A stretch of 64,000 bases of DNA from Dechloromonas agitata is5 (GCF_000519045.1 NZ_KI912532.1:3029867-3093866); one strand, 5' to 3'; shown: positions 26,271 through 35,571, numbered from the stretch's first letter. Program-made: numbers and translations. Notes: generated by a model from the sequence alone, not told the origin.

Positions 26271-26786
26271 ATGTACCGCCCCCTCCGCCTTCGCCTGCTC
26301 GCTGCCTTCACTCTTGCCGCCTCGCTGGCCGGCTGCGCTTCAAAACCGGCGCCGGTTTACCGGGCTGAAGCCTTCGAGGCCGAGACCCCTTTCCAGTACC
26401 ACAGCGACCTGCCGCCGCTGGTGCTTTGCGAATACGGCAAGCGTGCCCTGCTCAGCCAAGCCTACGAGGTCGACGCCTCGGTACCAAGCAACATCCGGGG
26501 TTCCAAGTTCTTCCAGCCGGATGCCGACCATCAGGTGCAGCTGCGCATCACGCTGACCTGCATGAGCACCGGGCGCGACACGACCATTTACGCCAACGCG
26601 CTGCAAACCCGCTTCGAGCTGAAATCCGGCGGCAGCAGCACCGGACTGTCGGTGGCCGGCCTCGGCTCGCTGTCCGTCCCCTGGCCGACGGACAAAAGCT
26701 CACTGGTCAAGGTCGGCGAGGAAACCATCACCGATGCCGAGTTCTATCGCCGGCTTTTCGTGCTGATCGAAAATCTTGCCGAATAG
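26271..26786 (+). CDS. Lipoprotein, probably DUF2242 family
   Basis: 171 aa. Lipobox LAGC (Cys22). After it: ETPFQYHSDLPPLVLCEYGKRALLSQAYEVDAS, then GSKFFQPDADHQVQLRITLTC and a C-terminal VKVGEETITDAEFYRRLFVLI. This layout fits the betaproteobacterial DUF2242 lipoproteins; function unknown. The mature protein has two cysteines that could form a disulfide. Stand-alone gene with about 200 bp of free DNA before it and 86 bp before the next. Confidence 0.7.
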   Translation: MYRPLRLRLLAAFTLAASLAGCASKPAPVYRAEAFEAETPFQYHSDLPPLVLCEYGKRALLSQAYEVDASVPSNIRGSKFFQPDADHQVQLRITLTCMSTGRDTTIYANALQTRFELKSGGSSTGLSVAGLGSLSVPWPTDKSSLVKVGEETITDAEFYRRLFVLIENLAE

Positions 26787-26872
26787 GTCTTTTGCCGGAT
26801 GTCCCCGGGGGGCACTTCCCGTTATATTCGGCAAAGCACGCAAAACAACAAAAACACGCGAAATGAGACTCC

Positions 26873-28519
26873 ATGAAGCCTTTACGCATTCTTCTCGCCG
26901 ATGACAGCCAGGCTGTCGGCGGTTTGATGGCCGAACAACTGCGCAGCAACGGCCATCAGGTCGACTGCGTGCAGAGCGGCGAAGCGGCCGTCGCCGCCTT
27001 CCGGGAAAATCCGCCGGAACTGGTCCTGATGGACATCGAGATGCCCGGCATCGGCGGGCTTGAAGCCATCCGGCGCATGCGCCGGATACCGTCGCAGGTG
27101 CGGGTGCCGATCATCATCATTACCGCCCACACCGATGAAGAGAACCTGCTTTCCAGCTTCATGGCCGGCGCCGACGATTTCCTGGCCAAGCCGATCCAGC
27201 CACTGCTGCTCGATGTCCGCATCCAGGCGATGATGCGCATCATCTCGACCCAGCGCTCGACCGCAGCCATGGTCGATAGCGTCGTCGAAGGGGTCATCCG
27301 CATCGACCGTGTCGGGCGGATCACTGCCTTCAACAAGGCTGCCGAACGCATCTTCGGCTACACGGCAGAGGAAGTGCTCGACCAGAACGTCAAGATGCTG
27401 ATGCCCTCCCCTTACCGCGAAGAGCACGATACCTATATCGGGAACTACGTCGCGACCGGCCAACGCAAGGTGATTGGAGCGGGCCGCGAGGTCGTCGGCC
27501 AGCGCAAGAATGGCGATATTTTCCCGATGAGCCTCGGCGTCAGCGAAGTCGAAGCGCCCGACGAGCGTTTTTTCGTCGGCATCGTGCGCGACCTCAGCAT
27601 CGAGAACGAACTGCGTTCCCGCCTGCGCGAAAGCCGCAATTTCCTGGCTGAAATCATCGAGAACATCCCGGCCGCCACCTATGTCAAGAACCGGGAAGGC
27701 GAGTACTTGCTGGTCAACCGGCAACACGAAGTGGTTACCGGACTGACACGTGACCAATTGCTGGGCAAGACGGATGCCGAGATCTTCCCTTCCGAAGCCG
27801 CTGCAGCCTACCGGCAGCTCGACCTCGACGTCATGGCCGGCAACCGGACCATCGAAGCCGAGGAAAAGCTGACGGATGCCCGCGGCGAGCGTCATTTCCT
27901 GTCAATCAAGTTCCCGACCCGCGATGCAGCGGGCACCGTCACCGGCATCTGCGGCATTTCTCCCGAAATCACCGAACTCAAGAAAACCCAGCATGAACTC
28001 GAGCGTCTGTCGCAATACGACGACCTGACCGGGCTCTACAACCGCCGCCATTTCATGAGCCTGGCCCACCAGGAGTTTGGCCGCAGCCGGCGCTATGGCA
28101 ATCCGCTGACCACCCTGATGCTCGACGTCGATCACTTCAAGCGCATCAACGACACTTACGGCCACCCGGTCGGCGATCAGGTGCTCAAGGCCCTCGGCCG
28201 GCAGATTCTTGACGGCCTGCGCGGCATCGATATCGCCGGCCGACTGGGCGGCGAGGAATTCGCCGTGATGCTGCCGGAAACCAGCATCGGGCAGGCCATC
28301 ATGGTCGCCGAGCGATTACGCAGCCAGATCGTCAGCGCCCCGGTCACGCTCGCGGACGGCCAGTGCGTCGCCTACACGCTATCGATCGGCATCGCCGTGC
28401 TGACAGCCGAACACGAAGGTCTCGACCGCCTGCTGCAACAGGCCGACCAGGCGCTCTACGCAGCCAAGGAACGCGGCCGCAACCGGGTGGTCAGCTACGC
28501 GGCCGATCGTCCGGCGTAA
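26873..28519 (+). CDS. Receiver-PAS-PAS-GGDEF diguanylate cyclase
   Basis: 548 aa. Receiver domain (phosphoacceptor Asp54 in LVLMDIEMPG), then a PAS domain about 135-245 (GRITAFNKAAERIFGYTAEEV), a second PAS/PAC about 255-375 (TYVKNREGEYLLVNRQHEVVT) and a GGDEF domain from about 385. The active site is GGEEF (459-463), so cyclase activity making c-di-GMP is expected. An RxxD inhibitory site five residues before it is not evident (DIAGRL). A cytoplasmic, phosphorylation-controlled enzyme; its kinase is not adjacent. Confidence 0.92.
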   Translation: MKPLRILLADDSQAVGGLMAEQLRSNGHQVDCVQSGEAAVAAFRENPPELVLMDIEMPGIGGLEAIRRMRRIPSQVRVPIIIITAHTDEENLLSSFMAGADDFLAKPIQPLLLDVRIQAMMRIISTQRSTAAMVDSVVEGVIRIDRVGRITAFNKAAERIFGYTAEEVLDQNVKMLMPSPYREEHDTYIGNYVATGQRKVIGAGREVVGQRKNGDIFPMSLGVSEVEAPDERFFVGIVRDLSIENELRSRLRESRNFLAEIIENIPAATYVKNREGEYLLVNRQHEVVTGLTRDQLLGKTDAEIFPSEAAAAYRQLDLDVMAGNRTIEAEEKLTDARGERHFLSIKFPTRDAAGTVTGICGISPEITELKKTQHELERLSQYDDLTGLYNRRHFMSLAHQEFGRSRRYGNPLTTLMLDVDHFKRINDTYGHPVGDQVLKALGRQILDGLRGIDIAGRLGGEEFAVMLPETSIGQAIMVAERLRSQIVSAPVTLADGQCVAYTLSIGIAVLTAEHEGLDRLLQQADQALYAAKERGRNRVVSYAADRPA

Positions 28520-28667
28520 GGAAGAGCCCGACGCCCAGCGCGATCAGCGCCAGCGGCCACCATTTCCGGATCAGGGCGACCAGGTCGAGTTCGAACAGGT
28601 CGAGATTGACCCCCAGCGCAACGGCGCCGATAACGATCAGGGCGATGGCAGCGAAATGGCCTTTCAT
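28491..28667 (-). CDS. Small two-helix membrane protein (LiaI/LiaF-like transmembrane region)
   Basis: 58 aa, convergent with the cyclase gene and overlapping its last 29 bases. Sequence MKGHFAAIALIVIGAVALGV, then NLDLFELDLVALIRKWWPLA and LIALGVGLFL: two hydrophobic segments around a RKWWPL turn. This is the pattern of the LiaI-LiaF-like (DUF5668) region found in small envelope proteins. AGAGCC precedes the ATG. It lies seven bases upstream of the relA-coding strand's 3' end. Confidence 0.7.
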   Translation of the reverse strand: MKGHFAAIALIVIGAVALGVNLDLFELDLVALIRKWWPLALIALGVGLFLTPDDRPRS

Positions 28668-28683
28668 GCGGGCTCTCCGGTAA

Positions 28684-30909
28684 TCAGGCGCGGCGGACGC
28701 CGACCACGCCTTCGACGTCGTGGATCAGCGTCAGCGTGCGTTGCAGTTGCTGCAGGTTGGTGATTTCGACAGTAAAGCTCATGTGCGCCTTGCCCTGCTT
28801 GGACTGGGTATTGACGCCGACCACATTGAGCCTTTCCCGTGTGAAGATTTCCGAAATATCACGCAGCAGGCCCTGGCGGTCGTGCGCATCGACGATGATG
28901 TCGCAGGCGAAAACGCCGGTCGTCTGCACGCCCCAGTCGGTCTCGATGACACGCTCCGGATGCAGCGCCGCCAGGTTGGCGAAATTGGGGCAATCCATGC
29001 GGTGAATGGAAATGCCCTTGCCGCGCGTGATGAAGCCCTGGATTTCATCGGGCGGGGCCGGCTTGCAGCAGCGGGCCAGTTGCGTCAGCAGCTTGTCGAC
29101 ACCGACGATCAGGATGCCCTGGTTGCCCTCGACCGGCTTGCTCGGCTTGGCCACCACCTCATCCGGCAACTGCGTTTCGGCCAGCAGATCGCCGCCCTTG
29201 GCGACAGCCTGGAACTGCCGCTGGTTGAGGTCGCCGCGCGCCGCCGCGATGTACAGGTCATCGGCCTTGGTGAAGCCCAGCTTGTGCGCCAGTTCCTCGA
29301 TGTTGGCGCCGGTCTGCCCGGCACGCTGCAATTCCTTGGCGATGATGCCGCGCCCTTCGGCCAGGGTTTCTTCCAGCGCCAGGTTGGAGAACCAGGAACG
29401 TACCTTGACCCGGGCGCTCTTGGTATGGATGTAGCCGAGCGACGGGTTGAGCCAGTCGCGCGACGGCCCGCCGACCTTGGCGGTGACGATCTCCACTTCC
29501 TGCCCGGTTTCCAGCGCCGTGTTGAGCGGCACCAGCTGGCCGCCGACCTTGGCGCCCCGGCAGCGATGGCCGAGATCGGTATGCACCCGGTAGGCGAAAT
29601 CGACCGGCGTCGAACCGGCGGGCAAATCGACGACCTTGCCCTGCGGCGTGATGACGTAGATGGTTTCGTCGAGCGCCGCCTGCTTGTAGTGCTTGACCCA
29701 GTCCGAGCTGTCGGCGACTTCGTCCTTCCAGGTCAGCAGCTGGCGCAGCCAGGCGATCTTCTCGTCGTAGTCGTCCTCGTGCGTCCGCTTGCTGCCTTCC
29801 TTGTAGCGCCAGTGCGCGGCGACGCCGAGTTCGGCATGCTTGTGCATGTCCCAGGTGCGAATCTGGATTTCCAGGCTGCGCCCATCCGGGCAGCGCACCG
29901 CGGTATGCAGTGAGCGGTAGTAGTTGCCCTTGGGGTTCGAGATGTAGTCGTCGAATTCCTTGGGAATCGGCGCCCACAGGTTGTGCACGATGCCAAGCGC
30001 GGTATAGCAGTCCTTCAGGTCGTCGACGATGATGCGCAGGGCGCGGATGTCGTACACCTCGGAAAACTCGACGCCCTTCTTCCGCATCTTGTTCCAGATG
30101 CTGTAGATGTGCTTCGGCCGGCCATAGATTTCGGCATCCTTGACGCCTGCGGCCTGCAGTTCGGCCCGCACCTTGGCCACCGCATCGACGATGAACTGCT
30201 CGCGCTCACTGCGCTTCTCGTCGAGCATCTTGGCGATTTTCTTGTAGGTATCCGGGTGGATGAAGCGGAAGGACAGGTCTTCCAGTTCCCACTTCAGTTC
30301 CCAAACACCGAGGCGGTTGGCGAGCGGCGAGTAGAGTTCGAGCGTCTCGCGCGCCACCTGCACGCGCAGGTCGTCCGGATGCGCCGCGTAGAAGCGCAGG
30401 GTCTGCGTCCGGCTGGCCAGGCGGAGCAGCACGACGCGGATGTCCTCGACCATGGCGAGCAGCATCTTGCGCAGCACTTCAACCTGCGCCTTCATCTCGG
30501 CCGGATTGATCTCACCGGCCTCGATGTTGGTCGCCACGAAGCCCTTGGTAATCGGCCGCAACCGGTTGAGGCGCGAGATGCCCTGGACCAGGTGCGCTGC
30601 CGGCTTGCCAAAGCGCTCCTCAATGCGGGCGACCCCGTGGTGCTCATCGTACGACGGGATGGCGAAGAGCAACGCGGCAATGCGCGACTCGGCGTCAAGC
30701 TTGAGGCCGGCAACGATGATCGCCATGCCCAGGGCATGCGACCAAATGCGCTCGCCGCTCCCCAGATTGCGGTCGCCGTAGGTCTCCCAGGCGTATTCGA
30801 CGGCTGCCCGGAGACGGTCGGCATCGGCCGGGGTCAGGCCTTCGGTGAGGGTGGCGAGGAACTGATCGAAGTCGCTCAGCGCGGCGACGGAATGGACGAC
30901 GGAAACCAT
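28684..30909 (-). CDS. relA: GTP pyrophosphokinase RelA
   Basis: 741 aa, RelA/SpoT domain order: N-terminal hydrolase-like, synthetase, TGS, helical/zinc-finger and ACT. The hydrolase domain has lost the HD pair (ALLFAIPSYDEHHG where SpoT has HDxxED), as in E. coli RelA, so it should only synthesise (p)ppGpp. Synthetase motifs: YDIRALRIIV, NPKGNYYRSLHTAV, EIQIRTW and ELGVAAHWRYKEG. TGS: YVITPQGKVVDLPAGSTPVDF. The ACT domain is at the end. The start at 30909 removes a 17-codon non-conserved extension. Confidence 0.93.
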   Translation of the reverse strand: MVSVVHSVAALSDFDQFLATLTEGLTPADADRLRAAVEYAWETYGDRNLGSGERIWSHALGMAIIVAGLKLDAESRIAALLFAIPSYDEHHGVARIEERFGKPAAHLVQGISRLNRLRPITKGFVATNIEAGEINPAEMKAQVEVLRKMLLAMVEDIRVVLLRLASRTQTLRFYAAHPDDLRVQVARETLELYSPLANRLGVWELKWELEDLSFRFIHPDTYKKIAKMLDEKRSEREQFIVDAVAKVRAELQAAGVKDAEIYGRPKHIYSIWNKMRKKGVEFSEVYDIRALRIIVDDLKDCYTALGIVHNLWAPIPKEFDDYISNPKGNYYRSLHTAVRCPDGRSLEIQIRTWDMHKHAELGVAAHWRYKEGSKRTHEDDYDEKIAWLRQLLTWKDEVADSSDWVKHYKQAALDETIYVITPQGKVVDLPAGSTPVDFAYRVHTDLGHRCRGAKVGGQLVPLNTALETGQEVEIVTAKVGGPSRDWLNPSLGYIHTKSARVKVRSWFSNLALEETLAEGRGIIAKELQRAGQTGANIEELAHKLGFTKADDLYIAAARGDLNQRQFQAVAKGGDLLAETQLPDEVVAKPSKPVEGNQGILIVGVDKLLTQLARCCKPAPPDEIQGFITRGKGISIHRMDCPNFANLAALHPERVIETDWGVQTTGVFACDIIVDAHDRQGLLRDISEIFTRERLNVVGVNTQSKQGKAHMSFTVEITNLQQLQRTLTLIHDVEGVVGVRRA

Positions 30910-31036
30910 GGCGCGCATTATAAATCGGACGCTGGCCGGCCATGCGGACAAAATCCACACTTGTCATGAACGCGGCCGACCATGGGGAAATACCCCAAGT
31001 CCGCCTGCCGCCGGCTTCAGGCATAATCGGCCGACC

Positions 31037-31933
31037 ATGCTCAAACGTCTTGCCCACCGCCTCGCCAACCCGTACCTGCTACTCACCCTGACCGCGCTTT
31101 CCTGGTCGGGCAACATGGTCGTCGGCCGCGCCATCCGCGGTGATATTCCGCCCCTGACGCTGGCTTTCTGGCGCTGGGCGATCGCCTTTGTCCTTGTCCT
31201 GCCGCTCGCCCTGCCCCATTTCCGTGCGCAGTGGCCACTGCTCGTGAAGGGCTGGAAACCGCTGGTCATTCTTGGCCTGCTCGGTGTCGGCGGCTACAAC
31301 ACCTTCGCCTACCTGGCCCTGCAGCACACCTCGGCGACCAACGCCACGCTGCTCAATTCCTTCATCCCGGTCGCCACCATCGCCATTTCCTGGGCCTTCC
31401 TCGGCAAGCACCTGCGACGGCCGGAAGCGATCGGGGTCATCATCTCGCTGTGCGGTGCGCTGACCATCGTTTCGCGTGGCGACCTGGCCGTACTGGCCCA
31501 CCTGAACCTCAACCTCGGCGATGTCTGGATGCTGGTCGCCGTGCTCGATTGGGCCATCTATACCGTCTTGCTCTCCCGGCGACCCGCCGGTGTGCATCCG
31601 ATGCTGATGCTTGCCGCCACCATCGCAGTCGGCCTGTTCGCCTTGACTCCCGCGTATGCCTGGGAGTTGGCGCAAGGCCGGCACATCAACGTGCATTTCG
31701 GCTCCTTGGCGGCACTGGCTTATGTCGGCATTCTCCCCAGCTTTGTCGGCTACATCTTCTACAACAAGGGGGTCGCGGAAGTCGGGCCGAACAAGGCCAG
31801 CCTGTTCATCCACCTGATGCCGGTCTTTGGAACCCTCCTCTCCTTCCTCTTCCTCGGCGAAATCCCGCTCTGGTATCACTATCTCGGCATCGGCCTGATC
31901 TTCAGCGGCATCTGGCTGACCATGAAGCGATGA
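31037..31933 (+). CDS. DMT-superfamily EamA transporter
   Basis: 298 aa, ten hydrophobic helices in two EamA repeats. LTALSWSGNMVVGRAIRG opens repeat one; IVAVLDWAIYTVLLSRRP and FLGEIPLWYHYLGIGLIFSG lie in repeat two. Family members export metabolites or amino acids; the substrate cannot be told. The start at 31037 begins the hydrophobic N-terminus. It is divergent from relA and overlaps mtfA by four bases. Confidence 0.88.
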   Translation: MLKRLAHRLANPYLLLTLTALSWSGNMVVGRAIRGDIPPLTLAFWRWAIAFVLVLPLALPHFRAQWPLLVKGWKPLVILGLLGVGGYNTFAYLALQHTSATNATLLNSFIPVATIAISWAFLGKHLRRPEAIGVIISLCGALTIVSRGDLAVLAHLNLNLGDVWMLVAVLDWAIYTVLLSRRPAGVHPMLMLAATIAVGLFALTPAYAWELAQGRHINVHFGSLAALAYVGILPSFVGYIFYNKGVAEVGPNKASLFIHLMPVFGTLLSFLFLGEIPLWYHYLGIGLIFSGIWLTMKR

Positions 31934-32715
31934 TCGGCCTGCTCGACAAACTACGCGGCCACAAGCGGCAGCCCATCCCCGATGCGCTGTGGGCAGCAAC
32001 CGTCAGCGCACTGCCCTTCCTCGACATCCTGCCCCCGGACGAACAACGGCAACTGCGCACACTGGCCGAGGATTTCCTGGCCGAAAAGGAATTCAGCGCC
32101 GCCGGCGGCCTGGAACTGAGCGACGAAATCTGCGTCGCCATCGCCGCCCAGGGCTGCCTGCCCATTCTCAAGCTCGGCCTCAAGGCGTATCGCGACTGGG
32201 TGGGGATCATCGTCTACCCGGACGAATTCGTCGTCCGCCGCCGCTTCGAGGACGAAACGGGGATCGTCCACGAATACGACGACGTGCTGTCCGGCGAAGC
32301 CTGGGAGGGCGGCCCGCTGATCGTCTCCTGGCACGACGTGAAGATGGCCGGCGACGGCTACAACGTGGTGATCCACGAATTCGCCCACAAGCTCGACATG
32401 CTGAACGGCGACGCCGACGGCATGCCGGCCCTGCACAGCGATCTCGACGCAAGCGAGTGGGAAACGATTTTCTTCGCTGCCTACGACGATTTCTGTGCCC
32501 GCGTCGACAGCGGCGAGGAGACGCTGATCGACCCGTACGCCAGCGAGACGCCGGGTGAATTCTTCGCCGTGCTGTCCGAAAGCTTTTTCGAGATTCCCGA
32601 CGTCGTCGCCGGGGAATATCCCGATCTCTATGATCTGCTCAGGCGCTACTACCGGCAGGACCCGCTGGCCCGGCTGACAAAGGCGGCCAGCGCGTCGAGC
32701 ACCGCCGCCTCCTGA
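31930..32715 (+). CDS. mtfA: Zinc peptidase MtfA (M90 family)
   Basis: 261 aa. MtfA binds and inactivates the glucose repressor Mlc in enterobacteria. Zinc motif HEFAHKLD gives His149, Glu150 and His153. The third ligand is expected in the ETPGEFFAVLSESFFE segment. PILKLGLKAYRDWVGIIVYP is typical of the family. ATGA overlap with the EamA gene. The 3' end overlaps the convergent hydrolase gene by 67 bp, and the last residues after LARLTKAA may be poorly conserved. Confidence 0.88.
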   Translation: MIGLLDKLRGHKRQPIPDALWAATVSALPFLDILPPDEQRQLRTLAEDFLAEKEFSAAGGLELSDEICVAIAAQGCLPILKLGLKAYRDWVGIIVYPDEFVVRRRFEDETGIVHEYDDVLSGEAWEGGPLIVSWHDVKMAGDGYNVVIHEFAHKLDMLNGDADGMPALHSDLDASEWETIFFAAYDDFCARVDSGEETLIDPYASETPGEFFAVLSESFFEIPDVVAGEYPDLYDLLRRYYRQDPLARLTKAASASSTAAS

Positions 32716-33422
32716 TCGCGCTGCGGCGAATGGCCGCATTTCGCCAGCTTCAGCAATTGCGTGCCCGGCACCTTCTCGGCGATCACGTCGATCTGGCGCA
32801 TCGTCGCGTATTCGTCGTCCTCGCCCTGGATGGCGAGCACCGGGCAGGTGATGTTCGGCAGGTAATCCTCGATGTTCCAGTCACGGAAAGCGGGCGACAG
32901 CCAACAGTCGTTCCAGTCGCTGAAGACACGCGGCGCATCCTGGTGATAGCGGGCCAGCTTGTGCGGCCAGTCGGTTTCCTGCCACACCTTGCGGGCGGCG
33001 CGAATGCCGGCCAGGGTTTCTTCCTCGACAAATTCGTGCGGCGCCATGACCGCGACCCCCAGCGGCAGATCCGGGTGCGCGCCGGCACAGATCAGCGCAA
33101 TGCTGCCGCCGTCGCTGTGGCCGATCAGGATCGGTTTTTCGATGCCCAGCGCGGCGACCAGCGCCGGCAGCATCTCCTCGCCTTCTCGGTGCATGTAGCG
33201 CGGCGTGCGCGGCTCGGGATAGGGATCGGAGCCGCCATAGCCAGCACGCGACCAGACGATGACCCGGCAACCGGTGCGCGCCGCCAGCTTCTCGGGAAAA
33301 TGCCGCCACATGGCCACGCTGCCCAATCCTTCATGGAGCAGCATCAGGGTCGGCGCATCCCCGGTGCTGGCCGGATGATCGCGGTATTCGAGTTTCAGTC
33401 CTTTGACGGTGATGTGTTTCAT
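32649..33422 (-). CDS. Alpha/beta hydrolase
   Basis: 257 aa. Alpha/beta-hydrolase fold: oxyanion region LLHEGLGSVAMWRHFP, nucleophile elbow GHSDGGS (Ser about 103), acid in IQGEDDEYAT and His in KCGHSPQRD. This pattern (HEGLGS and GHSDGG) occurs in esterases and benzoyl-CoA-pathway-type hydrolases; the substrate is unknown. It overlaps the preceding hydrolase gene by four bases and converges on mtfA. Confidence 0.85.
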   Translation of the reverse strand: MKHITVKGLKLEYRDHPASTGDAPTLMLLHEGLGSVAMWRHFPEKLAARTGCRVIVWSRAGYGGSDPYPEPRTPRYMHREGEEMLPALVAALGIEKPILIGHSDGGSIALICAGAHPDLPLGVAVMAPHEFVEEETLAGIRAARKVWQETDWPHKLARYHQDAPRVFSDWNDCWLSPAFRDWNIEDYLPNITCPVLAIQGEDDEYATMRQIDVIAEKVPGTQLLKLAKCGHSPQRDQEAAVLDALAAFVSRASGSCR

Positions 33423-34273
33423 ACGCTCAGCAAGAAATCGCGGACAACAGCGATCTGGTCGTCCGATTGGAACATCGGGGCATGGCCCACCCCGGGGAAT
33501 TCAGCCAGTTTCGCACGCGGCCCACGCTCGCCCATGGCCCGCCAGGTGTCGCGCGCCAGCAGGTCGGACTCGGCGCCGCGAATGACCAGCGTCGGGCAGG
33601 CGATAGCGCCGTAGATCGGCCACAGGTCGATGTCCTGGTCGACAAACGCCGCCTTGAAAGGCTCGGCGATCCGCGGGTCGTAGCGGAAGGACCAGTTGCC
33701 GTCCGCTCCCTGGACAATGCTGGTTTCCGTCAGATGACGCCATTGCGCCTCGCTCAGGGGCCCGAACGGCGCGCTGATCAGCTTGACGTAGGCCAGCGCC
33801 TCGTCGAAGCTGGCCCAATGCGGGTTGGTCCCGACATATGTGGCGATGCGCTGCAAAGACTCGACGGTGATCAGCGGCCCGACATCGTTCAGCACCAGCC
33901 GGCGGATCGGCGTGCCCTCCTGGGCGGCCAGCGCCATGCCGATCAGGCCGCCCATCGAGGTACCGACCCAATGCACGGTGTCGACATTCAGCCGGGCAAT
34001 CAGCGTCACCATGTCGGCAACGTACTGCGGGATGCCGTAACCGGCCGGGTCGCGCAACCAGCCGCTCCGGCCACGCCCGACGACATCCGGGCAGATGACC
34101 CGGTAATGGCTGGAGAGGGCTGCGGCCAACTGGTCGAAATCGCGGCCGTTGCGGGTCAGGCCATGGACGCAGAGCAGCACGCGCGGATTGTCGGGTTCGC
34201 CCCACTCAGTGTAGGCCATGCGGTGCAGCCCGGACGGCCCGATGCATTGCACGGCAGCTTGTCGAAATTGCAT
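33419..34273 (-). CDS. Alpha/beta hydrolase
   Basis: 284 aa. HG motif VHGLTRNGRDFD, nucleophile elbow VGTSMGGLIG, acid-containing VIRGAESDLLA and catalytic His in FPGVGHAPMF. Similar proteins are annotated as alpha/beta fold hydrolases beside competence genes in Rhodocyclales; no specific reaction can be given. GGAGAAA precedes the ATG. It lies 24 bp downstream of the comEC fragment and overlaps the second hydrolase gene (ATGA). Confidence 0.85.
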   Translation of the reverse strand: MQFRQAAVQCIGPSGLHRMAYTEWGEPDNPRVLLCVHGLTRNGRDFDQLAAALSSHYRVICPDVVGRGRSGWLRDPAGYGIPQYVADMVTLIARLNVDTVHWVGTSMGGLIGMALAAQEGTPIRRLVLNDVGPLITVESLQRIATYVGTNPHWASFDEALAYVKLISAPFGPLSEAQWRHLTETSIVQGADGNWSFRYDPRIAEPFKAAFVDQDIDLWPIYGAIACPTLVIRGAESDLLARDTWRAMGERGPRAKLAEFPGVGHAPMFQSDDQIAVVRDFLLSV

Positions 34274-34297
34274 GTTTTCTCCTTCTTCCCGAATGTA

Positions 34298-34600
34298 TCA
34301 CCGGCCATGCCAGTAGCGACGATGTTCCTGCCGCCAGGCCCTGACTGACGTTGGCCCCGTACCCAGGGTGACGTGGAGCGCACCGTCGCGGTCGGTCCGC
34401 CAGATGCGTTGGCCGAGCGCCTCGTAGCGGGCAACGACGGCCGGCTTCGGATGGCCGAAGCGGTTGCGGTAACCGACCGGAATGATCGCCTCCCGCGCGC
34501 CCACCGCCTGCAGGAAGGGCGGTGTCGACGAGGTTTTCGAGCCATGGTGCGGGACCAGCATGACCTCGGCGGCCAGATCGTCCGGATAGCGCGCCAAGAG
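34298..34600 (-). pseudogene. comEC: ComEC/Rec2 C-terminal fragment, cut by the island
   Basis: About 100 codons in the comEC frame: LLARYPDDLAAEVMLVPHHG, then SKTSSTPPFLQAVGAREAII, VGYRNRFGHPKP, RYEALGQRIWRTDRDGAL. These are the conserved end of the metallo-beta-lactamase-like domain of the DNA-uptake channel ComEC. Reading upstream, homology stops at the CTC codon at 34598-34600 and a TGA follows four codons on. Full ComEC is about 700-800 aa, and no N-terminal part is found in this window. The gene is therefore broken at 34600. Confidence 0.85.
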
Positions 34601-34666
34601 TGTGACTCAAGCATTTTTTGTTCCGCTTTGCACAGCCAATTTCGTACCGAAATCGGCAGTCAAACG
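34601..34666 (+). other. Left junction of the accessory island, with a dyad
   Basis: Foreign DNA begins at 34601 with TGTGACTCAAGC, immediately after the last comEC codon. A TGT terminus is typical of Tn7/Mu/Tn5053-type elements, but no partner end with matching flanking duplication was found. The perfect dyad ATTTCG-TAC-CGAAAT (34639-34653) sits 13 bp before the next ATG and may be an operator. The 10-mer ACTCAAGCAT (34605-34614) recurs near the right boundary at 54460. Confidence 0.45.
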
Positions 34667-35377
34667 ATGATTTCTCAGAATACCAATCAATGGCCAACAG
34701 CCATTTATGTGCCCCGAGCCGGCAGGTATGGCAAATCCGTGCCAATTGCCGAGAGTTGCCTCCTCCACCTTGCTGACATCTCCATGCTCAGTGTATGGGG
34801 CAAAGGCATTCCACAATTTGGAAAGGGAATCCGCCTATTATCGGCGTTCCCTGGTGAGTACCCTCTGGGTCAAGATCGAAGCATCGGACGATGGCAGGTC
34901 GGCGCGACAACAGCGGCCGAACTATCGCTGGTCAGGAAGCATACAGAAACCTTCTACCACGAGCCTGAGGTCCTTAACCACTCTACCTCTGTCCGTCAGT
35001 ACCGAATTCTGTTTGGAATCAAACAGGATTTTCTATCCAAATTCGAACTACCGGAACTCAGCGAGTTTATCGCAAGCCTCTTTGATAAAACCGGTGGCTG
35101 CATAAGGTCATTCGACAGGAGGACTCTTATAGTACGAGAGTTCATTTGGCCACCTCCAACTCCTCCGCCACCAAACGCTAAAAATACATGTGAGGCATTT
35201 GCGCCAACAATGAAATTAGCACCAGATGAAAAAACCCTTTTGAGCGGAAAAATGGATACATCAAAGTTTACTAAGTTGCAAAAAATTAAATACTGGCTAG
35301 CAATTGCAATGGGCGGAATCTCAATACTGTTATCAAGTTTGGTGATCGCAGCTCAATTACTGAAGCAGTATATTTAA
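34667..35377 (+). CDS. Unknown island protein with C-terminal membrane anchor
   Basis: 236 aa, not recognised. The soluble part (about 1-200) starts MISQNTNQWPTAIYVPRAGR and contains a Pro-rich PPPTPPPPN linker. It is followed by one transmembrane helix near the C-terminus (YWLAIAMGGISILLSSLVIA, then AQLL), leaving a very short tail. The start follows a dyad by 13 bp. AT-rich relative to the core. It is the first gene inside the island and converges, with a four-base overlap, on a small membrane-protein gene. A tail-anchored protein at the edge of a defence island could be an effector, but nothing specific supports this. Confidence 0.6.
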   Translation: MISQNTNQWPTAIYVPRAGRYGKSVPIAESCLLHLADISMLSVWGKGIPQFGKGIRLLSAFPGEYPLGQDRSIGRWQVGATTAAELSLVRKHTETFYHEPEVLNHSTSVRQYRILFGIKQDFLSKFELPELSEFIASLFDKTGGCIRSFDRRTLIVREFIWPPPTPPPPNAKNTCEAFAPTMKLAPDEKTLLSGKMDTSKFTKLQKIKYWLAIAMGGISILLSSLVIAAQLLKQYI

Positions 35378-35571
35378 AAAATAAACCATAGTCCTGCTGC
35401 AAAAACAGCAGCAGCGACCAACCCCAAACCGAACACCATCTTTGAAATGCCATCGAAAAAACCCGCTGAAATATGAGCAAGCAGAGCAATCATTCCAGCC
35501 GCAAATAAAATGGCGCCGAAAGTCATAACTCTCGAATAATTATCAACATAATTTGTAACCTCAGCTAACAT
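35374..35571 (-). CDS. Small two-helix membrane protein
   Basis: 65 aa from MLAEVTNYVDNYSRV. Two hydrophobic segments: MTFGAILFAAGMIALLAHIS and MVFGLGLVAAAVFAAGLWFI. A strong ribosome site (GGAGG seven bases before the ATG) fixes the start at 35571. No family recognised. It is on the CBASS strand, 170 bp beyond the end of the next gene, and could be a separate small unit. Confidence 0.65.
   Translation of the reverse strand: MLAEVTNYVDNYSRVMTFGAILFAAGMIALLAHISAGFFDGISKMVFGLGLVAAAVFAAGLWFIF

Noticed and set aside
34206..34745. Minus-strand ORF spanning the comEC/island junction
   Set aside because: Out of the comEC frame and joins unrelated sequences; the real comEC frame ends at 34600.
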